Assembly: GCF_003860405.1 (NCBI RefSeq)
Contig: NZ_CP034170.1
Location: 682,001-746,000, forward strand
Direction of reading: 5' to 3'
Source of the DNA: Nakamurella antarctica
Lineage (GTDB): Bacteria; Actinomycetota; Actinomycetes; Mycobacteriales; Nakamurellaceae
DNA length: 64,000 nucleotides
The notes under the pieces were generated by a model that was not told where the DNA came from, did not search any database, and worked only from the letters and a program-made list of their open reading frames with translations. How positions within the stretch are numbered: position 1 is the first letter of the stretch; each line of letters opens with the position of its first letter. Made by a program: the position numbers and the translations under genes. This document shows positions 36,757-45,442 of the stretch, piece after piece.

Positions 36757-37974
36757 CTACGCTAGCCTTCTCGCGGTGGGCGCCGCCCCCGAAATCGCGG
36801 CTCGAATCTCACCTCGCGCTAGCTTGCCGCTGCCGGTTCGCGGCAGCTGGTCACACTGAAACCACAGCCGGGGGAGAGCCGCTGGTCCGAGCACCTGACG
36901 CGCCGCTGTTCGGATACCAGCGAAGTCTGCATCGACACTTAACTCTAGGACGGCGGCGACCACGTGCCCGAATCGCGGATGTTCGACTCCCGTCACTGCG
37001 GCGGCGGTGATTCCGACAAGCTTTTCCAGCGCAGCCTCGACGTCCTCGGCGATGACGGTCGTCCCGCCGGTGGTGATGGCGGCGTCGGCGCGGCCCACAA
37101 TGCGAAGGCCGCCGCCGGGGGCGTGCGTTGCCATGTCTCCGACGCTGGCAAAACCGTTGGCGTCGCGGGCGAGTGCGCCCGTAGTCTCGCCCGCAGTCTC
37201 GCCCGCGTAACCGAGGCTGAGATACGGCGAACGTGACCACAGCTGCCCCTGGCGCAGCTCGATCTCGACGCCGGGGAATGCCGTCATAGGCGCGGGCACG
37301 CGGCTTGCAGCAACGAACGAGAGCTCGGCTGCGCCGTAGTACTCGACTACCGCGATCCCCCTGCTGACGGCCTTAGCCGCCAATGCGTCCGGCAGGCCGG
37401 CGCCTGCCACGATGGCGCGGCGCAACGAATCCGGCGGGTCAATCAGGATCTCGGAGAGTTTGGTCGGCACACAGTGCACGGCGGATGCCTGCGTCAAGTT
37501 ATCCGTCACCTGTGCTCCGATGCTGAGCGCGTGTACCGCCGCGAACAGGTGCATCGTTGCGTGCAGCGGGCCCGTCAGACAGACCTGATCTGAGGCGGTC
37601 AAGCTGGTGATTTCGGTGAAGGGTGCGAAGGAATCGCTCCAGGAGGCGGCGGTTCTGGCGATGGTGCGCGCTCGACCAGCCGACCCGGAGGTCTGAGCGA
37701 GCAGAAAGGTGCCCGCCGGCAGGCTATCTGGAACGCGGGCGGGTGATCCGGGCTCGGCCACCAACACCGGTAAGCCAGCGGCGAGCGCGGCGTAGAAGGC
37801 AATGAGAGTTTCGAGCGGATCGGGCGACGCCGTGATGGTCGAAGCTTCGGGTTTCGGAACCCCAGCTATGTGTCCCCGTAATTGGCCGTAGGTCAGCTGC
37901 CTACCAGCCAAGTTAAGAGCCGCAGTGTCATCGGCGCCGCCCAGCCACGCGCCCCACCTGACGTTCCCTGCCAT
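36757..37974 (-). CDS. short AMP-dependent synthetase/ligase with degenerate P-loop
   Basis: This 405-residue protein is an ANL-superfamily acyl-CoA synthetase-like enzyme, shorter than the usual ~500 residues. The P-loop reads LLAQTSGSAGRARTI instead of the usual TSGTTGxPKG, so the invariant lysine is missing. Other motifs remain: VEYYGAAELSF, GRADAAITTGGTTVIAEDVE and the C-terminal catalytic lysine in LPRTGSGKLARGE. A GETAGETTG micro-repeat is present near residue 255. It lies nine bases after bioY and six before the thiolase. A MenE-like length is notable, but the biotin context argues for activation of a biotin-related acid (inference). Confidence 0.75.
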   Translation of the reverse strand: MAGNVRWGAWLGGADDTAALNLAGRQLTYGQLRGHIAGVPKPEASTITASPDPLETLIAFYAALAAGLPVLVAEPGSPARVPDSLPAGTFLLAQTSGSAGRARTIARTAASWSDSFAPFTEITSLTASDQVCLTGPLHATMHLFAAVHALSIGAQVTDNLTQASAVHCVPTKLSEILIDPPDSLRRAIVAGAGLPDALAAKAVSRGIAVVEYYGAAELSFVAASRVPAPMTAFPGVEIELRQGQLWSRSPYLSLGYAGETAGETTGALARDANGFASVGDMATHAPGGGLRIVGRADAAITTGGTTVIAEDVEAALEKLVGITAAAVTGVEHPRFGHVVAAVLELSVDADFAGIRTAARQVLGPAALPRLWFQCDQLPRTGSGKLARGEIRAAISGAAPTARRLA

Positions 37975-37983
37975 CTCGAAAGC

Positions 37984-38616
37984 TCAGCTTCGGCTGGTGC
38001 CGAATGCGGGCGCCATCGTTGTCGCACCAGCGATGAGGCCGGGGTAGGCGCGGTGGACCTGCCGGGCGATCAAGACGGTCACCGCGACCTTGACGGTATC
38101 CAGGAGGACGAACCACGCGGACTGCCCGAGAACGAACAAAAAGGTTTTATCGTCCGCGGGGCTCGCATTTCTGGAGATATTGATCCAGTTCACCGGGATA
38201 CCGACGGCGTAGACCACCGCGATCCCGCCCAGAGCGGTGATCAACAGCGCCAAGGGAAGCGGGTAGCGCGGCAAAATCCTCGCCGTGAAGTAGCCGATGA
38301 ACAGTGCTCCCAGCAGCCAGCCGTAGGGGTATCCGGCCGAAGGCGCCGTGGTCAGCCAGGTCAGACCGCCTCGACCGCCGGAGAGCAGGGGTAAGCCCGC
38401 CGCGACGAGCACCATAAACAGGAGCACCGCGGCGGCTGCTTTACGGGCGCCCAGAATGGCGCCAGCCAACATCACCCCCAGCGTTTGCAGGGTGATCGAA
38501 ACCCCAATCGGACCGATGAGGATGGCGCCGGGCAGACCGAGCGCGGCGATGAATGCGGCAAAAATTGCGATGTGGGCGAGGTCACGGGCAACGAAACGCT
38601 TCTGTGGCACGAGCAT
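37984..38616 (-). CDS. bioY: biotin transporter BioY (ECF S component)
   Basis: BioY binds biotin in the membrane and works with EcfA and EcfT. The 210-residue protein has about six hydrophobic segments and the family features LGLPGAILIGPIGVSITLQT, LGARKAAAAVLLFMVL, and GGRGGLTWLTTAPSAGYPYG. The frame is open to 38703, but the ATG at 38616 gives the normal BioY length. It heads the operon bioY - ligase - thiolase - ecfA - ecfT. A palindrome lies about 105 bases upstream. Confidence 0.93.
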   Translation of the reverse strand: MLVPQKRFVARDLAHIAIFAAFIAALGLPGAILIGPIGVSITLQTLGVMLAGAILGARKAAAAVLLFMVLVAAGLPLLSGGRGGLTWLTTAPSAGYPYGWLLGALFIGYFTARILPRYPLPLALLITALGGIAVVYAVGIPVNWINISRNASPADDKTFLFVLGQSAWFVLLDTVKVAVTVLIARQVHRAYPGLIAGATTMAPAFGTSRS

Positions 38617-38719
38617 CCTTGTCCGAAATTGTGGCGCTGAATCTCGCAGCGGGGGCTGCGAACGAGAAGCTGGCGCAGGGCTAGCAGCTCTCGCTACTGG
38701 CACTCGGTCCGAGACTATT

Positions 38720-38737
38720 ACCTACCGCTTGGTAGGT
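38720..38737. promoter_or_regulatory. palindromic operator-like site upstream of the bioY operon
   Basis: ACCTACC at 38720-38726 and GGTAGGT at 38731-38737 form a perfect seven-base inverted repeat with a four-base spacer. It overlaps a TAATAGT-like -10 sequence on the bioY strand. The form resembles TetR-family operators; the known actinobacterial biotin repressor BioQ is TetR-like, but I recall a different consensus for it. The site also faces the divergent hydrolase gene. Confidence 0.5.
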
Positions 38738-38802
38738 CGAACTACTGGGATCTGGGTTGCCGGGTGGTTCACGCGCAGCGCGAAGTTTGCAACGATGGGG
38801 CG

Positions 38803-39687
38803 GTGACCTCGCCTCTTGCCGTGTCTATGTCGTGGCACATCGCTGTTGCCGCCGATGGCATCTCGATTCGCTACGGCGTCACGAATGGCGCGCAGACGGG
38901 TGTCCCGATCTTGCTGGTGCACGGCTTTGGTACCGATGCGACTACCAACTGGGTGATCAGCGGTTGGGTCCGGACGTTGCACACCAGGCTGGGCCGTCCG
39001 ATCATCGTGGTGGACCTGCGCGGCCACGGCGGCAGCGGGCGGCCGAGAGATCCGGCTCTTTACCGGATTCATGAGATGGTCAGCGACCTCCGGCTGGTGC
39101 TGGACGCGAGCGTTCCGGCAAATACCGAATTCGACGCGATTGGCTACTCCCTGGGCGCGCGCCTGGTCGCAGAACTTGCGGCCGTGCTGGAGGCGGAGGC
39201 TCGCTCCACAACTGTTCCCCCGCAACGCTTACGGCGCATTGTGCTCGGAGGTAGCGATGGGGAACCGTTGCTGCAAAGCGTTCGTATGGAGCAGTTTCTT
39301 GCTGCTTTTAATGGTGGCGAGGTGCCCGCAGACACCGAGACCAGGCGAGTGGTGCGGATCGCTCACGCGCTGCCGAGCAACGATCCGGCCGCGTTGTCGG
39401 CTCTGGTGCAGGGTCTCTCGGTATCGGACCCGCACATGGCTCGCCGGGCGCCGGACCCGAGTCAGCCGACACTGCTGGCTCTCGGAGGTAAGGACGATTA
39501 CCTGCCACGGGCTCGGCAGTGGGCTGCGGACCTTCCAGCTGGCGCGCTCGTGGAAATCCCAGGGCGCGACCACTTGACAGCGGTACCGTCGGCGATCTTC
39601 CGAACTGCGGCGGCGGAGTTTCTCCGCGTAGCTCGCGAAGTTCATGTGATCCTGCCGGAGCCACGGGCGCCGCGGCCACTAGGCTGA
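38803..39687 (+). CDS. alpha/beta hydrolase
   Basis: The 294-residue protein has the alpha/beta hydrolase fold: oxyanion region ILLVHGFGTDATTNW, the nucleophile elbow AIGYSLGARL, an acid in LALGGKDDYLPRA and the catalytic His in IPGRDHLTAV. The triad is intact, so it is an active esterase, lipase or similar enzyme of unknown substrate. The start is uncertain (GTG 38803, or ATG 38764 or 38827). It is divergent from bioY and shares the intergenic palindrome, so co-regulation with biotin genes is possible. Confidence 0.8.
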   Translation: MTSPLAVSMSWHIAVAADGISIRYGVTNGAQTGVPILLVHGFGTDATTNWVISGWVRTLHTRLGRPIIVVDLRGHGGSGRPRDPALYRIHEMVSDLRLVLDASVPANTEFDAIGYSLGARLVAELAAVLEAEARSTTVPPQRLRRIVLGGSDGEPLLQSVRMEQFLAAFNGGEVPADTETRRVVRIAHALPSNDPAALSALVQGLSVSDPHMARRAPDPSQPTLLALGGKDDYLPRARQWAADLPAGALVEIPGRDHLTAVPSAIFRTAAAEFLRVAREVHVILPEPRAPRPLG

Positions 39688-39769
39688 ACTTCGCAGCATA
39701 TTGTGTGCTGAGAACCGCCGATCCGGGCTCGATCAGCCCGGTGCGACCGCTATCCGCGAAAGGCACACC

Positions 39770-40273
39770 ATGCCCTCCACCATTGCAGGTCACGCTGGCC
39801 GCGCCCTCATCGTGACAGTCTCCGACAGGCTTTTTCACGGTGAGGAAGACGACGGCATTGGCGCGCTAGTCACGGAATTGCTGGTCGAGGCCGGTTTTGC
39901 TGTCGATGGGATCGTGGTGGTGCCTTCGGATTCTGTGATGGTGCGGAATGCATTGAACACCGCCGTTATCGGCGGTGTCGACCTTGTGATCACCACCGGC
40001 GGCACCGGGGTGTCGGCGCGAGATGTGGTTCCCGACGTCACCAGCGAAGTGCTCGATCGCGAATTGGACGGTGTCGCGCAGGCGATCCGCTGGTCCGGTA
40101 CGACGGCAGGGGTGCTGGAGGCTGTGGTTTCTCGCGGTGTTGTTGGTGTTTCCGGATCTACCCTGGTGGCAAACATCGCCGGTTCTCGGGCCGCAATTCG
40201 CGACGGGCTCGCTACTTTCTGTCCGTTGGCCCGGTATTTGATCGGCGAACTGTCCACGTTCCAAGAAATCTGA
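39770..40273 (+). CDS. moaB: MogA/MoaB family molybdopterin-binding protein
   Basis: Members adenylate molybdopterin in molybdenum cofactor biosynthesis. The 167-residue protein begins ALIVTVSDRLFHGEEDDGIG and contains the GGTG signature DLVITTGGTGVSARDVVPDV and a GSTLVANIAGSRAA segment. GAAAGG six bases before 39770 fixes the start. Its order next to mscL matches the moaB2-mscL pair of mycobacteria. Confidence 0.9.
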   Translation: MPSTIAGHAGRALIVTVSDRLFHGEEDDGIGALVTELLVEAGFAVDGIVVVPSDSVMVRNALNTAVIGGVDLVITTGGTGVSARDVVPDVTSEVLDRELDGVAQAIRWSGTTAGVLEAVVSRGVVGVSGSTLVANIAGSRAAIRDGLATFCPLARYLIGELSTFQEI

Positions 40274-40286
40274 AAAATCTACCGGA

Positions 40287-40538
40287 ATGTTGGAAGAACA
40301 CGGGATCAGCGATACCGAAGACTGGGAGGTCGCTCCTGATGGCCTGAGCGAAGGGGACGCCGGCGGCCATATCGCCCAGAATCCGTTGAAACCGCCACTA
40401 GATCAGCAGGAGCTGGACCGTATCTTTGGCGAAGTGCTGCCGGAAAGCACCAGTGACGATAGAGACGTCGATCGGCGTGGGAGTGGCGGCTTGGACGACT
40501 GGTATCGAGCGAACCGCCCACCACACCACGGGGGCTGA
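40287..40538 (+). CDS. small acidic hypothetical protein
   Basis: The 83-residue acidic protein follows moaB by 13 bases and is convergent with mscL. It has no hydrophobic segment. The C-terminal DDWYRANRPPHHGG resembles a short tail found in small unnamed actinobacterial proteins. I cannot assign a function. Coding is supported by close spacing and base composition but not by a strong ribosome site. Confidence 0.6.
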   Translation: MLEEHGISDTEDWEVAPDGLSEGDAGGHIAQNPLKPPLDQQELDRIFGEVLPESTSDDRDVDRRGSGGLDDWYRANRPPHHGG

Positions 40539-40542
40539 GATT

Positions 40543-40950
40543 TTAACCCTGGTTTGTTCCCCTCTGCGCCTTGAGCAAATCCCGGATTTCTGAGAGCAGC
40601 TCGCTGTCGGTCGGAGCCACTTCGCTTGGCTGCATGTTGCGCTTGCGTCGTTCTGAGATCTTGTTCATCGGCACCACAAACACGAAGTAGACGACAGCGG
40701 CGGTAATCACGAAGGTGATGCCTGCGGTGATGAGGCCGCCGAAGTCGATGAACTTGGTCTTGTCGTCCTGTGATCCCAGCTGAATGCCAAGTCCCAAGCT
40801 GTTGGTTCCACCGACGGCTGCAAGGATCGGGTTGATCACGTAGTCGCTGAACTGCTTGACCAGAGCGGTGAAGGCAGTTCCAATCACCACAGCGATCGCA
40901 AGTTCGATGATGTTGCCGCGCAGGATGAAATCTCTGAAACCTTTGAGCAT
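40543..40950 (-). CDS. mscL: large-conductance mechanosensitive channel
   Basis: MscL opens under membrane tension and releases solutes on osmotic downshock. The 135-residue protein starts MLKGFRDFILRGNIIELAIA, has two membrane helices (VVIGTAFTALVKQFSDYVI region and FVITAAVVYFVFVVPM) and a charged C-terminal helix. GAAAGG upstream marks the start at 40950; the frame extends to 41022 but that part is not coding. A betaine-degrading strain would need osmotic safety valves, but the link is only thematic. Confidence 0.95.
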   Translation of the reverse strand: MLKGFRDFILRGNIIELAIAVVIGTAFTALVKQFSDYVINPILAAVGGTNSLGLGIQLGSQDDKTKFIDFGGLITAGITFVITAAVVYFVFVVPMNKISERRKRNMQPSEVAPTDSELLSEIRDLLKAQRGTNQG

Positions 40951-41043
40951 GGCGAGCCTTTCGAGGTGCGGAGGGAGCCGGGCAGGCTTGCCTGCGGCAG
41001 GACTGCCGCTGGGCCATCCCAAACGGTACTCACCACGAAGGCG

Positions 41044-41721
41044 TCAAGTCGCGAAGCGCAGCGCGATTTCCCCCGTTAGGGTGGCGGCGGTAACTCGGTC
41101 CGCGTCAGGTTCCGCGACAGAGAGCAGGACAGGCTCGCTCCGGTTACTCGCTGACCCGACAGCGGGCATCCAAAGGACGATGGCCTGCGGGGTCAGCACC
41201 ACCGGCGCACCCGTCTGATCGATGCCGATTACAGCAACTCTGGCTCCTGCTGACAACACCTCGGCGATGGCGGGGTCTGCGGGCCGGACAGCGACCGCAC
41301 GTCGGCCGGGCCCAGCGCGGGGTCCGTCTGTCGGCACCAATCGGGCGTCGGTGAGAATCTCCCCACGACGTACAGGGCTGGAAAGCACTTGACCGACAGC
41401 TCTCTCGACGTCGGTGATCACGCCGTCCGGTGGATCCAGGGTCGCCAACGTGGTGACGTCCGCACTTTCTAAAACGCTGCCCACGGCCAGCTCTCGGGCT
41501 GCGATGACCACGTATCCTTCGGTGGGTGTCGCGGTCTGCCACGTCGCGGCAATACCTGCTGCGACCAGGAGAAGGAGAGCGCAAACGCGGCGCAATACAC
41601 GCCTTTTGCGAGCGCCCGTGCGCCCGGACCAGCGCGAGTTTGCTGGCGACATCGCAGCACCTGCCCGGTCCTGCCATGTGGGTTGAAGTGGCCGCGCCGA
41701 GCCGCGGGTCGTACTGACCAT
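41044..41721 (-). CDS. SAF-domain protein (CpaB/RcpC-like)
   Basis: The 225-residue protein has a basic N-terminus, one membrane helix (VCALLLLVAAGIAATW, residues ~47-62) and an extracytoplasmic SAF domain (GYVVIAARELAVGSVLESAD, VGQVLSSPVRRGEILTDARL). SAF domains occur in Flp pilus assembly protein CpaB and in other envelope proteins; no pilus genes are nearby. GGGGGG just upstream supports the ATG at 41721. It sits between mscL and the FmdB gene, as similar proteins do in related genomes. Confidence 0.8.
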   Translation of the reverse strand: MVSTTRGSARPLQPTWQDRAGAAMSPANSRWSGRTGARKRRVLRRVCALLLLVAAGIAATWQTATPTEGYVVIAARELAVGSVLESADVTTLATLDPPDGVITDVERAVGQVLSSPVRRGEILTDARLVPTDGPRAGPGRRAVAVRPADPAIAEVLSAGARVAVIGIDQTGAPVVLTPQAIVLWMPAVGSASNRSEPVLLSVAEPDADRVTAATLTGEIALRFAT

Positions 41722-41847
41722 GTGTCCCCCCTGGGTGTCCGAACGCCGGATTCCCAGTAGATGGCCTCTTACCGGTGCAGTGGGCTGCAGAGCAGGCGAC
41801 TGTGGATAAATTCAGGCTTGTGGATCAGTGCAGGCTTGAAGCTGGGC

Positions 41848-42219
41848 CTACTTGGCAGGCGAAGACGAACTGGTCGAGCCGCTCGACTTGCCGGAGCCAG
41901 GAGCGGCGGCAGTGGAGGAGCTTGTGCTGGTAGTAGCGGGCGCGGGTGCTGGCGTCGAGGCGGCGGTTGAGCCTTCCGACTTGGCCGCGGCGCCCTCCTT
42001 GGCCGACTCCTTCTTAACCGGATTCAAGGTTTCGCTGTTACTGGTCCGAGAGTCGTTGCGGTAGAAGCCACTTCCCTTAAAGACGACGCCGACAGAGCCG
42101 TAGACTTTACGCAGTTTGCCCTGGCAAATGGGACATTCGGTGAGGGCGTCATCAGTGAATGCCTGGAACGCCTCGAGCTCGTGGCCGCACTCGGTGCAGA
42201 TGTATTGGTAAGTGGGCAC
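41848..42219 (-). CDS. FmdB family zinc-ribbon protein
   Basis: The 123-residue protein begins MPTYQYICTECGHELEAFQA, with a zinc ribbon formed by CTEC and, about 20 residues later, CPIC. It continues KVYGSVGVVFKGSGFYRND and ends in a long Ser/Ala/Pro/Lys low-complexity tail. FmdB-family proteins are putative regulators, widespread and poorly understood. Its position next to the cyclo-ligase gene matches the mycobacterial Rv0991c-Rv0992c pair. Confidence 0.88.
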   Translation of the reverse strand: MPTYQYICTECGHELEAFQAFTDDALTECPICQGKLRKVYGSVGVVFKGSGFYRNDSRTSNSETLNPVKKESAKEGAAAKSEGSTAASTPAPAPATTSTSSSTAAAPGSGKSSGSTSSSSPAK

Positions 42220-42384
42220 TGCTTTACCTCCGGGCGGCGGCGATCAACTCCGGCATGGCCGGCGATTCTCGATGGTGGTTCAGATTAATTGGCACTCGTC
42301 ACTGCAGACTGCTAATCCGATAATGCGCCAACGGTCCTGCCATGCGCAAACGATGGCGCTGTGACGTCTGTGAAACGCGTCGGC

Positions 42385-43161
42385 TCAGTTCAGCACTTTC
42401 AATCCGCCGTCAGGACTGACCACATGCGTCACCGGTGCGTCCAGAACTCCGCTAGGTACCTCGTCGAATAGTTCGTCATCGAAGACCACGGCTATCAGCG
42501 CCGGAGCGTAGTCAAGGTTGGCCATTTCGATCAAGGCAAGCGTGCGGTCATAATGACCGCCACCGCGTCCCAGCCGATAGCCCTGCCGATCGACAGCCAG
42601 CGCTGGGACCAAAACCGCAGCTGCCTCCAGGACGGCTAACTCTCCAAGGCGTGCGCCGGTGGGCTCGCTGATTCCAAGTCGGCCGACGGCGATTTCGTCT
42701 GGGGAGTAAGCAGACCACTCGAGCGGAGCTGCTCCGGTGACGACAGGCACCAACACGGTGACGCCGAATTTCACGAGAAGGTCGAGGAGTTCGATTCCCA
42801 GCGGCTCGCTGGCCAGCGGAAGGAAGGCGCAGACGGTGTCCACTTCCGCCAAGGGGGCAGCGAGGTGTGCGAGAACCTTGTTGCGGGCGACAGTGCGGTC
42901 CGCGTTCGATCGGGCCTTGCGGGCAGCGATCAAACGCTCACGCCAGGGCCACTTTTCCTCCTCGCCGAGACCTTCAGCGCCTGAGTCAAAGCTGCCCGGA
43001 CCAAAGCTGCCCGGGTCAAGGTTGCTAAAGCCCAGTTCGTCCAGTTGATCCGGCGTCAGGTCCGCTAGCATCGGGTCGGCAGCATGCCATTCAAACTCAA
43101 TGCCGTGAGGTACGCCCGCGTCTTCCTCAGGCCGGTCTGCGGTGTCATCGGTGTTGCTCAT
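42385..43161 (-). CDS. 5-formyltetrahydrofolate cyclo-ligase
   Basis: The enzyme converts 5-formyl-THF to 5,10-methenyl-THF with ATP. The 258-residue protein has the core from WPWRERLIAARKARS onward, VCAFLPLASEPLGIELLD, and the nucleotide and Mg-binding signature GYRLGRGGGHYDRTLA. The first ~70 residues form an acidic extension not present in typical ~190-residue enzymes. The start at 43161 is preceded by GGTGG; a longer frame to 43245 is less likely. Divergent from glp. Confidence 0.88.
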   Translation of the reverse strand: MSNTDDTADRPEEDAGVPHGIEFEWHAADPMLADLTPDQLDELGFSNLDPGSFGPGSFDSGAEGLGEEEKWPWRERLIAARKARSNADRTVARNKVLAHLAAPLAEVDTVCAFLPLASEPLGIELLDLLVKFGVTVLVPVVTGAAPLEWSAYSPDEIAVGRLGISEPTGARLGELAVLEAAAVLVPALAVDRQGYRLGRGGGHYDRTLALIEMANLDYAPALIAVVFDDELFDEVPSGVLDAPVTHVVSPDGGLKVLN

Positions 43162-43330
43162 GGGACCACCGTAGGCAATCGCGCCGACACTTGCAGACTG
43201 TGATGGCGCAGACTCGCGGGCGTTTAGTCTCCGAGCTTCGTCCAACCAAGCCGTTGCACCCAGTAGGTTGGGGTGTCATGTGGACTATCACCGTCATCGG
43301 ATGCTGCTCGTGGGGAATGAGTTCCCGCTG

Positions 43331-44554
43331 ATGCGCTCGGTAACCGAACAACTTGACCTCGTCCTGTCGGCATCGCTGACACCGGCGCCGGTACGGACGG
43401 CCATCTCGGAGGCGCAGGGGTTGCTCTGCGCCGAGGAAGTCGTTGCTTCGGCCGCCCTGCCGTCATTCGACCAGGCAGCGGTGGATGGGTATGCCGTCCG
43501 CAGCGTCGACGTTGCCGGCGCGAGTGAGCAAAATCCCGTGGTGCTACCGGTTGTGGGCGAGATTGCGGCTGGCTCACGGACCGCGAACAGGTTGCAGCCA
43601 GGCCAGGCTGTCTACGTGGCGACCGGTGCTCCACTGCCGACTATCGCCGACGCTGTGATTCCGCGTTATTCCACCGACGGGCATACTGCGCGAGTCACCA
43701 TCACAAAAGCGGTGCCCGGTGGTGGGTATGTGCGCCGGACTGGCGAGGACGTGCAACCGGGGGACGTGGCCGTTCGATCTGGGGCGTTCATCGGCTCCGC
43801 TCAGGTCGGCCTGCTCGCGGCGGTGGGTCGCGACAAAGTTTTGGTGCATCCTCGGCCGCGGCTTTCGATCATCTCCATCGGGGAGGAGCTCGTCGATGTG
43901 GCCCGCACGCCGGGGCCCGGCCAGGTGTACGACGTCAACTCGTATGCGTTGGCTGCTGCGGCCCGCGACGCTGGCGCCGATGTGATTCGAGTCGGTATTG
44001 CGCCGAGCGATTTGCGTCGCCTGCGGGAAATGGTGGAGGCACGATTGCTGGTCAGCGAAGCCGTCATCATCTCCGGAGCAGCTGGTGGGTCGAATGCCGA
44101 ACTGGTAGTGGAAGCGTTGGCCGATCTGGGGGTGTTGGATCTGACCAGAGTCGCAATGCAGCCCGGTTCGGCCCAGGGCTACGGCGTCCTCGGCCCGGAT
44201 AAGGTGCCCACATTCCTGCTACCGGCTAATCCGGTCAGCGCGCTGGTCATCTTCGAGATCATCGTCCGGCCCGCGCTTCGGGTGATGCTCGGTCGACGAA
44301 ACCCCTACCGTCGCACCGTTACCGCCCGCACGCTGGCCCCTATCAGCTCGCCGTTCGGTCGGCGTTCGTTCCTTCGTGGCCAGTTGATGCGTGACGATGA
44401 CGACGACTATTTGGTCCACATACTCGGCGCGGGTGGCACTCACCTGCTTGCCTCCCTTGCGGAGGCAAACTGCCTGGTGCTGATTGATGAGGACGTCACC
44501 GACGTTCCAGTCGGCTCCGAGGTAGCAGTGTCCTTCCTCGCGCAACGGGCATAA
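43331..44554 (+). CDS. glp: MoeA-like gephyrin homologue Glp
   Basis: The 407-residue protein has MoeA domains (SFDQAAVDGYAVRSVD, GEIAAGSRTANRLQPGQAVY, SIISIGEELVD, LPANPVSALVIFEIIVRPAL). The molybdopterin-binding loop, usually SGGVSVGxxD, reads ISGAAGGSNAELV, so the catalytic acid appears lost. In Corynebacteriales the equivalent protein Glp binds FtsZ and the membrane protein GlpR, acting in cell division. The same order glp - rimJ - glpR occurs here. The start MRSVTEQLDLVL at 43331 matches the family; longer frames upstream are rejected. A remaining role in molybdenum cofactor synthesis is possible. Confidence 0.87.
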   Translation: MRSVTEQLDLVLSASLTPAPVRTAISEAQGLLCAEEVVASAALPSFDQAAVDGYAVRSVDVAGASEQNPVVLPVVGEIAAGSRTANRLQPGQAVYVATGAPLPTIADAVIPRYSTDGHTARVTITKAVPGGGYVRRTGEDVQPGDVAVRSGAFIGSAQVGLLAAVGRDKVLVHPRPRLSIISIGEELVDVARTPGPGQVYDVNSYALAAAARDAGADVIRVGIAPSDLRRLREMVEARLLVSEAVIISGAAGGSNAELVVEALADLGVLDLTRVAMQPGSAQGYGVLGPDKVPTFLLPANPVSALVIFEIIVRPALRVMLGRRNPYRRTVTARTLAPISSPFGRRSFLRGQLMRDDDDDYLVHILGAGGTHLLASLAEANCLVLIDEDVTDVPVGSEVAVSFLAQRA

Positions 44555-44560
44555 CCAATC

Positions 44561-45208
44561 ATGTCGACCTTCGATCGACTGTTCGGTACCGCGAACCCGG
44601 GGTGGCCAGCCCACTTGGGATCAGTCAGCACGCCGATTGGTGACGTTGCTCTCCGGCCGCTACGACGATCAGATGGTCAACTCTGGCGCGCGGCGCGCAC
44701 TCGCGATCAGTCGCTGATTCAGCGGTGGGATCCGTCATCGGTGCTGACTTGGCAGCAACGTCATACGGCCGGGCAATGGTCGATACATCGCCGGATGCTG
44801 ACCCGCGGCGCGCGGCTGGGGAGCGCCTTGCCCTTTGCGATCATCGTTGACGGACATTTCTGCGGCCAAGTAACAGTGGGCGGGATCGCGCGCGGGCCGC
44901 TGCACTCTGGCTGGATCGGGTATTGGGTTGATTCCGAATTTGCTGGCCACGGCGTCGCAACCGCTGCCACCGCACTGGCTGCCGCACATGCATTTGGTGC
45001 AGGCGGCTTACATCGCCTGGAGGCCACAGTGGCGCCGGCCAATGTGGCCAGCCAAAAGGTCCTGGCGCACCTGGGCTTTCGGCAAGAAGGCCTCTTGCAG
45101 AGGTATCTCGATATAGACGGAGCCTGGATGGACCACCAGCTCTGGGCCATGACGGCCGAGGAAGTACCGCAAGGGCTCGATTCGCTATTGCAGCAGTGGC
45201 GCCGTTAG
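44561..45208 (+). CDS. rimJ: GNAT family N-acetyltransferase, RimJ/RimL type
   Basis: The 215-residue protein has the GNAT acetyl-CoA fold: VALRPLRRSDGQLW, AIIVDGHFCGQVTVGGI, GYWVDSEFAGHGVATAATAL, and the terminal ASQKVLAHLGFRQEGLLQRY with DHQLWAM. It resembles RimJ, which acetylates ribosomal protein N-termini, but the target in actinobacteria is not established. It follows glp by six bases and precedes glpR, a conserved arrangement. Confidence 0.88.
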   Translation: MSTFDRLFGTANPGWPAHLGSVSTPIGDVALRPLRRSDGQLWRAARTRDQSLIQRWDPSSVLTWQQRHTAGQWSIHRRMLTRGARLGSALPFAIIVDGHFCGQVTVGGIARGPLHSGWIGYWVDSEFAGHGVATAATALAAAHAFGAGGLHRLEATVAPANVASQKVLAHLGFRQEGLLQRYLDIDGAWMDHQLWAMTAEEVPQGLDSLLQQWRR

Positions 45209-45442
45209 CGAAGAGAAGTTGCGCGGGTCTGATGGGCTTCCGCGTGTCCTACGTGGCCTTTGGTACTGGTGTGGCTAGCGTGACAACTTGAGGGTTTGCT
45301 CTGACGCACGGCTGCTTCTGGCCGGGTTGATGCGACTTACTACCGCGCTTTCCATGCCGATTCTGCTCTCAGATTCTCACCACACAGGTGTAGTCACAAC
45401 GTTGTTTCCAATTCTCGCGTGGGTTCGGAAGGGGTGGGCGGT

